DNA from: JANWXD01 sp035575135
GTDB taxonomy: Bacteria; Acidobacteriota; Terriglobia; Bryobacterales; Bryobacteraceae
DNA length: 64,000 bases
Reading direction: 5' to 3'
Assembly (NCBI GenBank): GCA_035575135.1
Contig: DATLYE010000039.1
Location: forward strand, 1-64,000
This document shows positions 43,923 to 53,175 of this stretch, in pieces (within the stretch, counting starts at the first letter, position 1; each line of letters begins with the position of its first letter). The notes beneath the pieces were generated by a model. That model did no database searches. It was given only the letters and a program-made list of their open reading frames with translations, and was not told the origin of the DNA. The position numbers and the translations under genes are program-made.

Positions 43923-46900
43923 ATGAGCCGTGCCGCCTTATCCGTGTATGTCTTGGTTGTATGTTCGTACGCTCAGATCAATTTTGCGACGCTGAGCGGG
44001 ATAATCGAAGATCCACAGAGACGGCCGGTCCAGCAAGCGCGGGTACAACTCAAGTCGGCCGCCACGGGCGCCGTTCGCAGTGTGGTCACGGGCCCGGAAG
44101 GGATCTACCAATTCGCCAGCCTGGCGCCGGGAGAATACGAGCTGAATGTAGAAGCGGCCGGTTTTGCGGTGCTGACGCGGCGCCTGCGGGTGGAAGTCGG
44201 GCAGCAAATACAGCTCGACCTTGCCCTGGCGCTCGGTCAGGCCACGGAGTCCGTGGATGTTGTGGGCACTGCCGAATTGATCAAGACGGCCGATGCGAGC
44301 CTCGGTGAAGTGGTCGAGCAGCAGTCGATCCGCGAGCTCCCGCTGAACGGCCGGATGCTGCTCGATCTGGTTCTGCTGGTGCCTGCCTCGCACCACAGTC
44401 ACGGGGCACAGCGAGGCGATATGAACCCGCTTTACTGGCGCCCGGGTCAGCCTTCCGCCCTGAGCATCGGCGGGAACCGCCCGAACGCAAATTACTTCCT
44501 GCTCGACGGGGCCACCAACACCGATCCCACCTTCAATACGCAGAACCTGAGCCTGTCGCCGGACGCCGTGCTGGAGTTCAAGGTCCAGACAGGAAGTTAT
44601 TCCGCCGAACTCGGCGGCGCCGGAGGCGGGCAGATCAACATTATCACGCGGTCGGGCACGAGCAAGTTTCACGGGACGGTTTACACATTCCTCCGTAATG
44701 ACGCCATGGACGCTCGTAACTTCAACGAAATGGAGGAGACCAAGCACCTGACACAGAATAACTTCGGCGCCGCGGCGGGAGGTCCGCTGCCGGGTGGAAA
44801 CACGTTTTTCTTCGCCAACTATGAAGGATTGCGTAAAGTGAAGGCCATGACCGCGGTCGCCACGGTCCCTACGGCCATGGAAGCGATGGGGGACTTCTCC
44901 GAGGCCGGCGTCAATATCTTCAATCCGTTCAGCTCCCGAAACAACCCGGACTTCGATCCGTCACGTCCCGCGGGCCCGACCAACCCCCGGATCCTGCGTG
45001 ATCCCTTTCCGGAAAACCGCCTTCCGGAGAGCTTGATCAGCCCTGTAGCGTCCCTCATGCTGAACAAGTACGTGCCGCGCCCGAACACGACCGGCCACAT
45101 GGGCATGGGAATGAGCATGATGGGAGTGCCGGTGGTGGTGGGGACCGGCATCGCTTCCAACAACTATCTCGACGTGCGCAAGCACCGCCACGCGCAGGAC
45201 CAAGGAACGTTGCGGCTCGATCGGATTCTGAGCGGCGGCGACATGATCTTCGGACGTTACTCCGCGAGCAGAGAGCGCGGCTTCACGCCCGAGAATCTGC
45301 CCGGATTCGGCGCCTTCCATAACAACATGGCCCAACATCTGACCGTCTCGTGGAACCACATCCTGTCGCCTTCGGCGGTGAACACCGCGCTGTTTGCCAT
45401 CTCGCGCCTGGCGATGCACCGGTCGTCGGAGAATAACGACAACAATGACATCGTGAGCGAACTGGGCATCGAAGGCGTGGGCTTCGGCGGCAAGGGCGCC
45501 TATGGAGCGCCGTGGTTCGCCGTGCAGGGCTACTCGGGATTCGGCGACAGCTATGCCGCCACGCCCGTGAAACAATGGGACACGCTCTATGAGGGCCGCA
45601 ACACTCTGTCCTGGCAACACGGCCGCCACGGGTTGAAGTTCGGGGCGGCCTATCGCCATTACGTCTGGCCCATGTGGGGCTTTTTCCAGAACCGCGGTTA
45701 TTACCAGTTCACCAACGGCTTCACGACACGGACAGCGACCTCGGACGGCACCGGGTCTGCCCTGGCGAGCTTCCTGCTGGGATTGCCGGCGCTGCGGCAG
45801 CGCCAGGCCGGCATTCCGAGCATGGATCTGCGCCAGTGGTACGCCGACGCATTTGCGCAGGACAGCTGGCGCGTCACGGCGAACACGACACTGGAGTTCG
45901 GCGTGCGTTACGAATACATGAGCCCGTTGCGCGATATCGCGCGTGCATGGAGCAACCTGCTTGTGGGCAACGGCAGGCTGCAGGCCGTGATCGGCGGCCA
46001 GGAGGGGCTCCCTCGCGGCCTGATGTTCGCCAACAAGAAGCGCTTTGCGCCGCGGTTCGGGGTCTCTCACCATGTGTCTTCGGTCGGTTTGGTGCTGCAC
46101 GCCGCCTACGGCATCTTCTACACGCCCGTGGATATGAACACCTGGTGCAACCAGTTGCACAACGTCCCGTTGGTCTTCCCGGAGACCAACCAGAGCGACA
46201 ACTTTATTCCTTCCATTCTGACGTTGAATTTCGGTCCGGCCGTCCTCGGCCGCACCGTGGTGAGCTTCACCGCGTTCGATCCGCGCCCGCCGGCCCAGTA
46301 CATTCAGCAGTGGAGCGCATCCGTAGAGAAGAGCCTCGGCGCGCAGACCACCTTGGAAGTCGGCTACCGGGGAGCGCGCGGCTTCCACCTGCAGCGGTCC
46401 CATCTGATCAACAACGCGCCTCCCGGCCCGGGTCTGATCCAACCGCGCCGTCCCTACCAGACCGCGAGTTTTTCTGAGGCGGCCAAACTGCCCGACAATA
46501 TTACTGTCGCCAGCAGAACCTTTCCTGTGAGCGCCGTGAATATTCTCGAGAATACGGCCAGAAGCTGGTACGACGCGGGCTACGTCAATGTGCGCCGCCG
46601 CTATTCTTCAGGCCTCGGCCTGCTCGCCAACTACACGTTCGCCAAAAACCTGAGCGACGCTCCCGCCTTTCGGTCTCCGATGTTCGAATCCGCTGTGCCG
46701 CAGGACAACAACAATCTGCGCGCTGAGAAGGGTCCTGCCTGCGATATCCGCCATCGCTTTGCCCTCAGCGCCGTCTATGAGCTGCCGGAAGCCTCAGGTT
46801 GGCGCTGGAGCCGGGCGGTGACCCGCGGCTGGCGGCTGTCGGCGATCTACCAGGTGCAAAGCGGTTTCCCGTTCACGATCTCCGTATTTGGCGATACCGC

Positions 46901-47279
46901 CAACGCCGGAACAATTTTGGGAGAAAATCCGATCCGTGCCAACTATACCGGCGCGCCGGTATTTGGTCCGGGGACCCGAACGGCGGAACGCTGGTTCAAC
47001 CCGGAGGCCTTCGCGACGCCTCCCCCCTACACGTTCGGCAATGTGGGACGCAATTCGGTTTATGGTCCCGGGATGCAAACCCTGGATATTGCGCTGGTGC
47101 GCGAGTTCGCCCTTTCGGAGAGTGCGCGCTTGCAGTTTCGCGGCGAGCTTTTCAATGCGCTGAACCACACGAATCTGGGCATCCCTAACCGTTTTGTGAA
47201 TACGCCCCAATTCGGCACGATAACGGAAGCGGCAACGCCGAACCGCGAGGTGCAGCTCAGTTTGCGCCTGTCCTTTTGA
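43923..47279 (+). CDS. TonB-dependent receptor-like outer membrane protein with carboxypeptidase-regulatory domain
   Basis: 1118 residues from ATG 43923, chosen because GGGGGG lies seven bases upstream and the signal peptide (ALSVYVLVVCSYAQ) begins at once; ATGs at 43902 and 43908 and an open frame from 43851 also exist. Carboxypeptidase-regulatory unit about 20-105 (LSGIIEDPQRRPVQQARV), plug-like region with LDGATNTDPTFNTQNLSL, then a long barrel ending in Phe (REVQLSLRLSF). Loop near residue 400 is rich in Met and Gly (MGMGMSMMG), possibly metal-related. Role and substrate as uncertain as for its paralogue at 20806. Confidence 0.9.
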   Translation: MSRAALSVYVLVVCSYAQINFATLSGIIEDPQRRPVQQARVQLKSAATGAVRSVVTGPEGIYQFASLAPGEYELNVEAAGFAVLTRRLRVEVGQQIQLDLALALGQATESVDVVGTAELIKTADASLGEVVEQQSIRELPLNGRMLLDLVLLVPASHHSHGAQRGDMNPLYWRPGQPSALSIGGNRPNANYFLLDGATNTDPTFNTQNLSLSPDAVLEFKVQTGSYSAELGGAGGGQINIITRSGTSKFHGTVYTFLRNDAMDARNFNEMEETKHLTQNNFGAAAGGPLPGGNTFFFANYEGLRKVKAMTAVATVPTAMEAMGDFSEAGVNIFNPFSSRNNPDFDPSRPAGPTNPRILRDPFPENRLPESLISPVASLMLNKYVPRPNTTGHMGMGMSMMGVPVVVGTGIASNNYLDVRKHRHAQDQGTLRLDRILSGGDMIFGRYSASRERGFTPENLPGFGAFHNNMAQHLTVSWNHILSPSAVNTALFAISRLAMHRSSENNDNNDIVSELGIEGVGFGGKGAYGAPWFAVQGYSGFGDSYAATPVKQWDTLYEGRNTLSWQHGRHGLKFGAAYRHYVWPMWGFFQNRGYYQFTNGFTTRTATSDGTGSALASFLLGLPALRQRQAGIPSMDLRQWYADAFAQDSWRVTANTTLEFGVRYEYMSPLRDIARAWSNLLVGNGRLQAVIGGQEGLPRGLMFANKKRFAPRFGVSHHVSSVGLVLHAAYGIFYTPVDMNTWCNQLHNVPLVFPETNQSDNFIPSILTLNFGPAVLGRTVVSFTAFDPRPPAQYIQQWSASVEKSLGAQTTLEVGYRGARGFHLQRSHLINNAPPGPGLIQPRRPYQTASFSEAAKLPDNITVASRTFPVSAVNILENTARSWYDAGYVNVRRRYSSGLGLLANYTFAKNLSDAPAFRSPMFESAVPQDNNNLRAEKGPACDIRHRFALSAVYELPEASGWRWSRAVTRGWRLSAIYQVQSGFPFTISVFGDTANAGTILGENPIRANYTGAPVFGPGTRTAERWFNPEAFATPPPYTFGNVGRNSVYGPGMQTLDIALVREFALSESARLQFRGELFNALNHTNLGIPNRFVNTPQFGTITEAATPNREVQLSLRLSF

Positions 47280-47344
47280 GCGCCACCCGCGTGGCGGATG
47301 TGCCCGAAAAGGGCCGGGGCGCCGGCCGGCGAGGCAAGCACGCC

Positions 47345-47764
47345 TCAGCGGCCCGGCTGTGTCCTCTGGCGGCTGTCGAGGCTCAGGGGGCCGGCTCCGT
47401 GGCCGACCACCACCGCAAGCCCGCCCATGATGGCGAGGTTCTTCATGAACATGATCATCTGCACCTGGCGCTCCATTCCTTCATAGGTCCAGAAGTTGTG
47501 AAAGATCAGCGAGACCGGGATCAGAAAGACGATGAGCGCGGCGGCGCCGAGCCTGGCCTTGTAGCCGAGCGCGACGCTGAGTCCCCCGCCCACCTCGAAG
47601 ACGATTGCGGCGATGAGAAACAACGGCACGAGCGGCATGCCTTTTGAGGCCATGTAGCCGGCCGTCTGTTCCCAGGCGCCAATCTTGTTGAGCCCGCTGG
47701 CCAGGAAGATCTGCGCCAGCAGAAGGCGCCCTACCAAGGGCGCGAACCGTTCGAGCTTCTCCAT
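47345..47764 (-). CDS. DoxX family membrane protein
   Basis: 139 residues from ATG 47764, which has GAGGAGG seven bases upstream; a longer frame to 47899 lacks support. Four membrane helices with the DoxX pattern (LGRLLLAQIFLASGLNKIG-like start, GGGLSVALGYKARLGA, IFHNFW). DoxX proteins are small inner membrane proteins linked to redox or thiol stress in some bacteria; function here is unknown. Convergent with the receptor gene. Confidence 0.87.
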   Translation of the reverse strand: MEKLERFAPLVGRLLLAQIFLASGLNKIGAWEQTAGYMASKGMPLVPLFLIAAIVFEVGGGLSVALGYKARLGAAALIVFLIPVSLIFHNFWTYEGMERQVQMIMFMKNLAIMGGLAVVVGHGAGPLSLDSRQRTQPGR

Positions 47765-48131
47765 GTCGAAACCTCCTCGAAAGATCTCGAAGCGCCTGGC
47801 ACCGGCGAGCGCCTTTGCAACAGGCGTAAACTGCCGGTCATCCATTGACGCCCACCCGCAACCGGCAGACGCTCGCTTCTTCGATACTGATACAGGCATG
47901 GATCGGTCAGGTCAAGCGTGACTTCCGGTGCGGTTCGACGGCAGCGGCGGCGGTGCGGCGCCCGGCGCCGTCTCGATGGCCGGCGTGAGCCCGCCCGGGA
48001 GGCGCCAAACGGGGCGGTGCGTGCGCGACAAACATCGCAATCGTTCCGATTCTTCGCGACGGGCCAAGCGCCGCGGGCGCTCCTTCAGTGCCCGTGAGAT
48101 TTTGCCCCCGCTCGGGCCACTATTTGATGTC
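47765..48131. other. Intergenic region between doxX and comM
   Basis: 367 bases between divergent genes. The only structure seen is the inverted repeat CTGCCGGT (47831-47838) and ACCGGCAG (47861-47868). Frames read through from both flanking genes but without family similarity or suitable starts. Confidence 0.5.
47831..47868. promoter_or_regulatory. Inverted repeat, possible operator
   Basis: Perfect 8-base arms CTGCCGGT and ACCGGCAG separated by 22 bases, so the arms are 30 bases centre to centre, near three helical turns. It lies in the divergent doxX/comM spacer. No boxes of a promoter could be assigned around it. Confidence 0.3.
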
Positions 48132-49652
48132 TTGGCCCTGTTCCGGACACGCAGCGCAGCGGTCTACGGTATTGACGCCTGCCCGATCGATGTGGAGGTG
48201 GATCTGTACGCCTCCGGATCGGCCCAGAACTTCATCACCGTGGGCATGCCGGACACGGCGGTGAAGGAGAGCCGGGAACGGATCAAGTCCGCGCTGCTCA
48301 ACTCCGGTTTGGGTTATCCCAACAAAGCCGTCACCATCAACCTGGCGCCAGCCAACGTGCGCAAGGAGGGGGCGGGTTTCGACCTGCCCATGGCGGTCGG
48401 AATCCTGGGCGCCATGGGGACGGTGCCGCCTACGGACCGCTTCCTGCTGGTCGGGGAGTTGTCGCTGGACGGGGCGATCCGGCCGGTGCGGGGCGCATTG
48501 CCGATTGCCGCCTGCGCGCGCCGCCACGGGGTGGAGAACCTGGTGGTGCCGGCGGCGAATGCGGCCGAGGCGGCGGTGGTGGAGGGAGTACGGGTCTACG
48601 GCGTGACGCACGTCGCCGAAGTCGTCAAGCTGCTGGTCGAGCCCGATCAGTTCACCCCGGCGGCGGCCCCGGCACCGTCCCTGGCCGTGGCTTCGTCCCA
48701 CGGGCTGGATTTTCGCGAAGTGTGCGGGCAGGCGACGGCCAAGCGCGCGCTCGAAGTGGCCGCGGCGGGAGGGCACAACGTGTTGATGATCGGCCCGCCG
48801 GGTTCGGGCAAGACCATGCTGGCGCGGCGCCTGGCGGGAATCCTGCCGCCGCTGACCTTCGAAGAGGCGCTGGAGACGACGAAGGTGCATAGCGTGGCGG
48901 GCACGCTGCCTTCCGGGGCAGGGCTGCTGACCGAGCGCCCGTTCCGCGCGCCGCACCACACGGTGTCCGACGCGGGCCTGCTCGGCGGAGGCAGCGGCAT
49001 GCCGCGGCCCGGGGAGGTCAGTCTGGCGCACAACGGCGTACTGTTTCTGGACGAATTGCCGGAGTTTCATCGCAACGTGCTGGAGCTGCTGCGCCAGCCC
49101 CTCGAAGAGGGCTCGGTCACGATTGCGCGCGCCAACATGACGCTGTCCTTCCCGGCGAGCTTCATGCTCGTGGCGGCCATGAATCCCTGCCCGTGCGGCT
49201 TCTTTGGAGACGCCACGCGGGAGTGCCGCTGCACCGGAGCGATGATCCAGCGTTATCTGTCCAAGATCAGCGGGCCGCTGCTCGATCGCATTGACCTGCA
49301 TATCGAAGTTCCGGCGGTTCCTTTCAAGGAGATGCGCGGCCAGGGCGGCGGCGCTTCCTCGGCTGAGATGCGGGAGCGCGTGCTGGCGGCGCGGCGGATC
49401 CAGCAGGCGCGCGGCTTCCCCAACGCCCGGATCCCCACACGCCTGCTGCGGAAGCTGTGCGAACTGGACGAGGCCGGCGAACGCACCCTGGAAACGGCAG
49501 TGCGCCGTCTGGGACTTTCGGCGCGGGGCCACGACCGCCTGCTGAAAGTCGCCCGTACGATTGCGGATCTGGCCGGCTCGGAGGCCATCACGGCCAAACA
49601 CGTGGCTGAAGCGGTGCAGTACCGGAGCCTGGACCGAAATTACTGGAGTTGA
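48132..49652 (+). CDS. comM: ComM/YifB family AAA+ ATPase (Mg-chelatase-like)
   Basis: 506 residues from TTG 48132. This start gives the family's usual N-terminus (ALFRTRSAAVYGIDACPI) and its usual length; the frame runs open to 47928 with low-complexity residues. Order: Lon-like N-domain, Walker A GPPGSGKTMLARRLAG near residue 222, the Mg-chelatase insert, LFLDELPEFHRNVLELLRQP, four cysteines in MNPCPCGFFGD and ECRCTGAM, and a C-terminal helical domain. ComM is a hexameric branch-migration helicase that extends recombination during natural transformation. dprA is also in this window. Confidence 0.93.
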   Translation: MALFRTRSAAVYGIDACPIDVEVDLYASGSAQNFITVGMPDTAVKESRERIKSALLNSGLGYPNKAVTINLAPANVRKEGAGFDLPMAVGILGAMGTVPPTDRFLLVGELSLDGAIRPVRGALPIAACARRHGVENLVVPAANAAEAAVVEGVRVYGVTHVAEVVKLLVEPDQFTPAAAPAPSLAVASSHGLDFREVCGQATAKRALEVAAAGGHNVLMIGPPGSGKTMLARRLAGILPPLTFEEALETTKVHSVAGTLPSGAGLLTERPFRAPHHTVSDAGLLGGGSGMPRPGEVSLAHNGVLFLDELPEFHRNVLELLRQPLEEGSVTIARANMTLSFPASFMLVAAMNPCPCGFFGDATRECRCTGAMIQRYLSKISGPLLDRIDLHIEVPAVPFKEMRGQGGGASSAEMRERVLAARRIQQARGFPNARIPTRLLRKLCELDEAGERTLETAVRRLGLSARGHDRLLKVARTIADLAGSEAITAKHVAEAVQYRSLDRNYWS

Positions 49653-49713
49653 CGCGCAGCTCCTTCCTCGCGGGTCTCGCTGTGCAACGGTGCCGCGGCG
49701 CCCCGCGTCAGTG

Positions 49714-51777
49714 CTAAACCGTCTCCCAGTAGACAGCGTAGCGGCGGTCAAAGAGGCGGTAGAGCGGCACCAACGTCACGTCCTTGCTCTGCCCGACGGT
49801 CCGGAAGGTGAGCGGTTGTGCCGCCAGCTTGATCCAGGTGGCGGGATCGTCACCCGCCGGTCGCAACCTAGGGATCTCGATGTCCGGAACCGGCGGGACC
49901 TGGTTGGAGGGCGCCAGAGGCGAGCCGTGCTGCTCGACGCCCGGCGCGCCCACGCGAAAATTAGGGCCGATGATGTGTGCTTCCGTGAGGCCTTCCGCGC
50001 CCAGATCGCCTGCCAGAACCAGCGGTCCGTAAAGAAAGGCCTGAACGTGTGCATCGTCCGGCATGGCTTCGACGCCAAGACGCATGGGGAGCCGCAGCTC
50101 CACTCTGTCACCCGCCTTCCAGACCCGGCTGAGCGTCAGGTAACTTCCCGGCGAAGCGGAGATCTCCAGCACCCTGCCGTTGAGCTTCACGGCCGGAGAG
50201 GTTTCGAGCCACCCGGGGATGCGGAGCCGGATCGCCAGACTCTCCGAAGGTGCGGCGGTCACGGTCAGGGCGATGTCCTCCGACTCCGGATACTGCGTCT
50301 GGAGGCGGAGCTGGAAACCCTTTTCCGGCCAGTCGAGCTCGGAGGGGAGGAACAAGTTAACGTAGAGTCCTTGTTTGTCGTGCCAGTAAATGCTGTCGTT
50401 GAGTTTCGAAAACTCTTCGATACCGGTGCCGGTGCAACACCAGAAAGTCTGATCTTCTGTGTTAAATGTCTTCCAGACACCAGGACTCAACGATAAGTAA
50501 TACTGCGTATAACCTGAGTTCGGACGGATCGTGCCGATCCGGTGGTTGAGCAGCAGGCGCTCGTAGTAATCAAAATAAGTCGGATCCGGGTTCCAGCCGT
50601 AGAGGTAGCGTGTCAGGCGAAGCATATTGTACGCGCAGCAACACTCGGCCGTGTTGACGCTCTGCCGCCATTCGGCGGCGAGCCTCCGGGGCGGGGCCAG
50701 CCAGGCCTCGGCGTTGCTGGTGCCCCCGGTGACATAGGAACGTGCGGTCTTGATCTCGTAGAAGAAGAACTCGGCTACGTCGCGGAAGCGAGCGTCTCCG
50801 GACAGTTCGTAGCGGCGCGCCGCGGCAATCACCTGCGGGATGTGGGTGTTGGCATGGAGCCCCCGCAGCTCGTCGCGGCGGGCGGCCAGCGGGTTGAGGA
50901 AGCTCTTCTTCTGGAACCGGTCGCCGGCGCGAGCCCAGCGGTCCTCGCCGGTGGCTGCGGCCAGATGGTAGAGCGTTTCGGCGATGCCGCCGAACTCCAC
51001 GTTCAGGATCTGCTGCATGTGGGCCTCGCTTTTCGAAGCGGTCCACTCATCCACCCACGCCGCCATCCCTTCGAGAACCTGGAGCGCCTGCCGGTTGCCC
51101 GCCAGGCGGTACATGTCGAACAGGCCCGCCATGATCTTGTGGATGGTGTAGAACGGAGCCCAGACGCGTTCGCCGCGCTCCAGACGGTCGAACCAAGACG
51201 TGGGAAAGGCGCTGAGATAGGCGCCGCCGAGCTTCTGCTGGCACTTGGCCAGTTCCGCGACCATGTAATCGGCCTTGGCCTTGGCCTCCCTGTCACCGGA
51301 GGCCGCCAGTTGCGCGCTTGCCGTGAGGAAATGACCGGTGAAATGGCCGCGCAACTCGCTCGAACGCTGGCCGTTTTCCGGCTGCTCCCAACCTCCCAGA
51401 GGCCTGGCGGAACCCACAGGCAGGCCGGCATTGGCGCGGAAGGTGTAAAGCAGCCGGTCCGCATCCAGGCGCGCCATGTAACCCCGATTCCATTCGTGTG
51501 CCTTTGAAAACAGGCTGCCGGGCAACAGGCGGACCCGGCTCATCGGGAACGGCTCGGCTTTCGGCGTCACCTTGCCGCGGCGGAACTCCAGTGTTCCCTC
51601 AAAGGCGGGCGTTTCCGGAACCAAGGGACGGCGAAAGGACCCGGGCGCGGGACGATCCGAGGGCCGCTCGCCGTGCCCGGTCTGCTGCGCAAATGCCGGA
51701 ACAGCCGCCGGCGACAGAGCTACGAGAGTGCCGAAGCGGCGGCGGCTCAAACGGGCAGATCGGTTACCGGTTTCCAT
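49714..51777 (-). CDS. Tat-exported GH127 family glycosidase (beta-L-arabinofuranosidase-like)
   Basis: 687 residues. ATG at 51777 with AGGAGG upstream. Twin-arginine signal (RLSRRRFGTLVALSPAAVPAFA). The alpha/alpha barrel has the family's unusual catalytic zinc-cysteine set: E378 with C379-C381 (AECCC) and the pair C447-C448 (FWCCTGTGIEEF), matching the acid/base glutamate and nucleophile cysteine of the characterised bifidobacterial enzyme. It would release L-arabinofuranose or a related sugar outside the cytoplasm. A LacI-type palindrome lies 91 bases upstream of its start. Convergent with comM. Confidence 0.9.
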   Translation of the reverse strand: METGNRSARLSRRRFGTLVALSPAAVPAFAQQTGHGERPSDRPAPGSFRRPLVPETPAFEGTLEFRRGKVTPKAEPFPMSRVRLLPGSLFSKAHEWNRGYMARLDADRLLYTFRANAGLPVGSARPLGGWEQPENGQRSSELRGHFTGHFLTASAQLAASGDREAKAKADYMVAELAKCQQKLGGAYLSAFPTSWFDRLERGERVWAPFYTIHKIMAGLFDMYRLAGNRQALQVLEGMAAWVDEWTASKSEAHMQQILNVEFGGIAETLYHLAAATGEDRWARAGDRFQKKSFLNPLAARRDELRGLHANTHIPQVIAAARRYELSGDARFRDVAEFFFYEIKTARSYVTGGTSNAEAWLAPPRRLAAEWRQSVNTAECCCAYNMLRLTRYLYGWNPDPTYFDYYERLLLNHRIGTIRPNSGYTQYYLSLSPGVWKTFNTEDQTFWCCTGTGIEEFSKLNDSIYWHDKQGLYVNLFLPSELDWPEKGFQLRLQTQYPESEDIALTVTAAPSESLAIRLRIPGWLETSPAVKLNGRVLEISASPGSYLTLSRVWKAGDRVELRLPMRLGVEAMPDDAHVQAFLYGPLVLAGDLGAEGLTEAHIIGPNFRVGAPGVEQHGSPLAPSNQVPPVPDIEIPRLRPAGDDPATWIKLAAQPLTFRTVGQSKDVTLVPLYRLFDRRYAVYWETV

Positions 51778-51834
51778 CGAGCCTCCTGTCTGCGCGGCAC
51801 CCGGCGCCGGATTTTCTGCCGGGGCCTTTTTGCA

Positions 51835-51840
51835 ATCCTA
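51835..51840 (-). promoter_or_regulatory. Possible -10 box for the GH127 gene
   Basis: TAGGAT on the minus strand, about 57 bases before the ATG, between the operator and the gene. No good -35 partner was found, which would fit a promoter needing an activator. Confidence 0.3.
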
Positions 51841-51867
51841 CCTCAGCCAGCCGCCTGCCACGTCATT

Positions 51868-51879
51868 GGAAGCGCTTCC
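51868..51879. promoter_or_regulatory. LacI-family type operator (GGAAGCGCTTCC)
   Basis: Perfect 12-base palindrome with the central CG typical of LacI/GalR/CcpA family sites (compare the cre consensus TGNAANCGNTNNCA; here TTGGAAGCGCTTCCG). It lies upstream of a sugar-acting enzyme gene. The matching regulator is not in the window. Confidence 0.55.
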
Positions 51880-52000
51880 GCTCCGGGATCCCGCGGCAAA
51901 GACGTGGCTGAACTCGGCGGCGGCCCGGCTCGCTGGCAGCGCCTGCGCGCGGGGTTACCAGAAAATTGCCCGCACGGGCGCGCCTGATTCCGACGGCCGG

Positions 52001-53083
52001 TCAAAACGCATCGAAGGGAGAAAAGTCCCAGCAGTCGGGCTGGGAAAGTACGGATTTGAGGTCGGCGCTTGCGACCCGGTAGTAAAGCGGCCAATGGCCG
52101 CGGCTTCGATACTTTTTCGGAAACAGGGACAAGGCCGCCTGCCGCTTGGTGGGAGCCCAACCGATCCACTGGACCGAGCCGGCGCCGAGGCGACGTGCGG
52201 CGCGCACCGCCCCCCGCAGCAACGTGCGAACGACGGCCGGTGAGTCGCCGAGCGCCTGAAGGTCGGCGATGAGATAGCTCCGCAGGCCCCGGGAGTGCTC
52301 CTGAGCCTGCGCCACCAAGACGAGGTAACCCAGGAGTTCGCCTTCGCGCACGGCTCCCAGAATGATGGGCCTGTCGGGCCACCAGGCCTGGCTGAAGCGC
52401 CACCGGAGCGCCTTTGCCGTCCGAACGGCCACGAGACGGCCCGGTTGCCGCCGCAGTTTTTCCCAAAACCGGTCGAACTCTTCGCCGAAGCTGTCGAAGT
52501 GCCGAATCTCCGCTGCCGCTTTGCGGGGGAGGCGGCCGGGAAGGGCGGCGAGCGCAAGCGCCAGGGCGGCCGGTACGGACAACCACCGGGCGCCCGGAAC
52601 CCGCCGTCGTTCCAGCGCCGCAGCGGCAAACGCTCTCCGGCGGAGGACCCAGAAATAGCTGCAATTGTAGTCCGGGGCCGGGATGGGCTGAGCTCCGAAT
52701 GCCGACATCACCCGGGCGGCCGTTTCGTTCGCGCTGCCGTTGAGCAGTAAATCCACATGGCCCTGAGCGAAATAGGACATGGTGAGCAGCAGCGAACTGC
52801 GGCGGTACTCCGGATCCACGGCCCAGGAGCTCGCGGTCGCGCATTTGAGCGGGCGCCCTTCCAGTTCGTACAACATCGGGACATTGGTCATGGTGCCCAC
52901 GATGCGGCCGGATTCGTTTTCGAGCACCCAGCCGATGGGCACTTCTTCCAGCTCCCTGCGGAAGGGATGGGCCAGCCACCAGCGCCGGCGAAGGTCCGGA
53001 TCAAAAGCGGTAAGCCCGTTGCGAACCGATACGTCGAGAATCGCAGGGATATCGTCCACGGTCGCGCAGCGGACTCGGGTCAT
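52001..53083 (-). CDS. GNAT-superfamily acyltransferase-like protein
   Basis: 360 residues. The first 130 residues have the GNAT pattern (VRCATVDDIPAILDVSVRNG, VGTMTNVPMLYELEGRPLK, ASSWAVDPEYRRSSLLLTMS). A second half of similar size ends in REGELLGYLVLVAQAQ and LFPKKYRSRGHWPLYYR, so a two-domain FemAB-like arrangement is possible. It would transfer an acyl group from a thioester to an amine or hydroxyl. Last of the run ACP, ligase, SDR, deacetylase, GNAT, with a 92-base gap before it. Confidence 0.72.
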   Translation of the reverse strand: MTRVRCATVDDIPAILDVSVRNGLTAFDPDLRRRWWLAHPFRRELEEVPIGWVLENESGRIVGTMTNVPMLYELEGRPLKCATASSWAVDPEYRRSSLLLTMSYFAQGHVDLLLNGSANETAARVMSAFGAQPIPAPDYNCSYFWVLRRRAFAAAALERRRVPGARWLSVPAALALALAALPGRLPRKAAAEIRHFDSFGEEFDRFWEKLRRQPGRLVAVRTAKALRWRFSQAWWPDRPIILGAVREGELLGYLVLVAQAQEHSRGLRSYLIADLQALGDSPAVVRTLLRGAVRAARRLGAGSVQWIGWAPTKRQAALSLFPKKYRSRGHWPLYYRVASADLKSVLSQPDCWDFSPFDAF

Positions 53084-53175
53084 GGAAGTGCGTACCGGTT
53101 TGTGACAGGGCCGATGGCTCGTTCCCGGAGGAAGCCGGAGGGAGGGAGACGAATCGGCGTCATTTTCGATCTTTC

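Noticed and set aside
47281..47296. Hairpin CGCCAC-CCGC-GTGGCG just after the second receptor gene
   Set aside because: Six perfect pairs in a good position, but no T-run follows; not enough to call a terminator in such GC-rich DNA.
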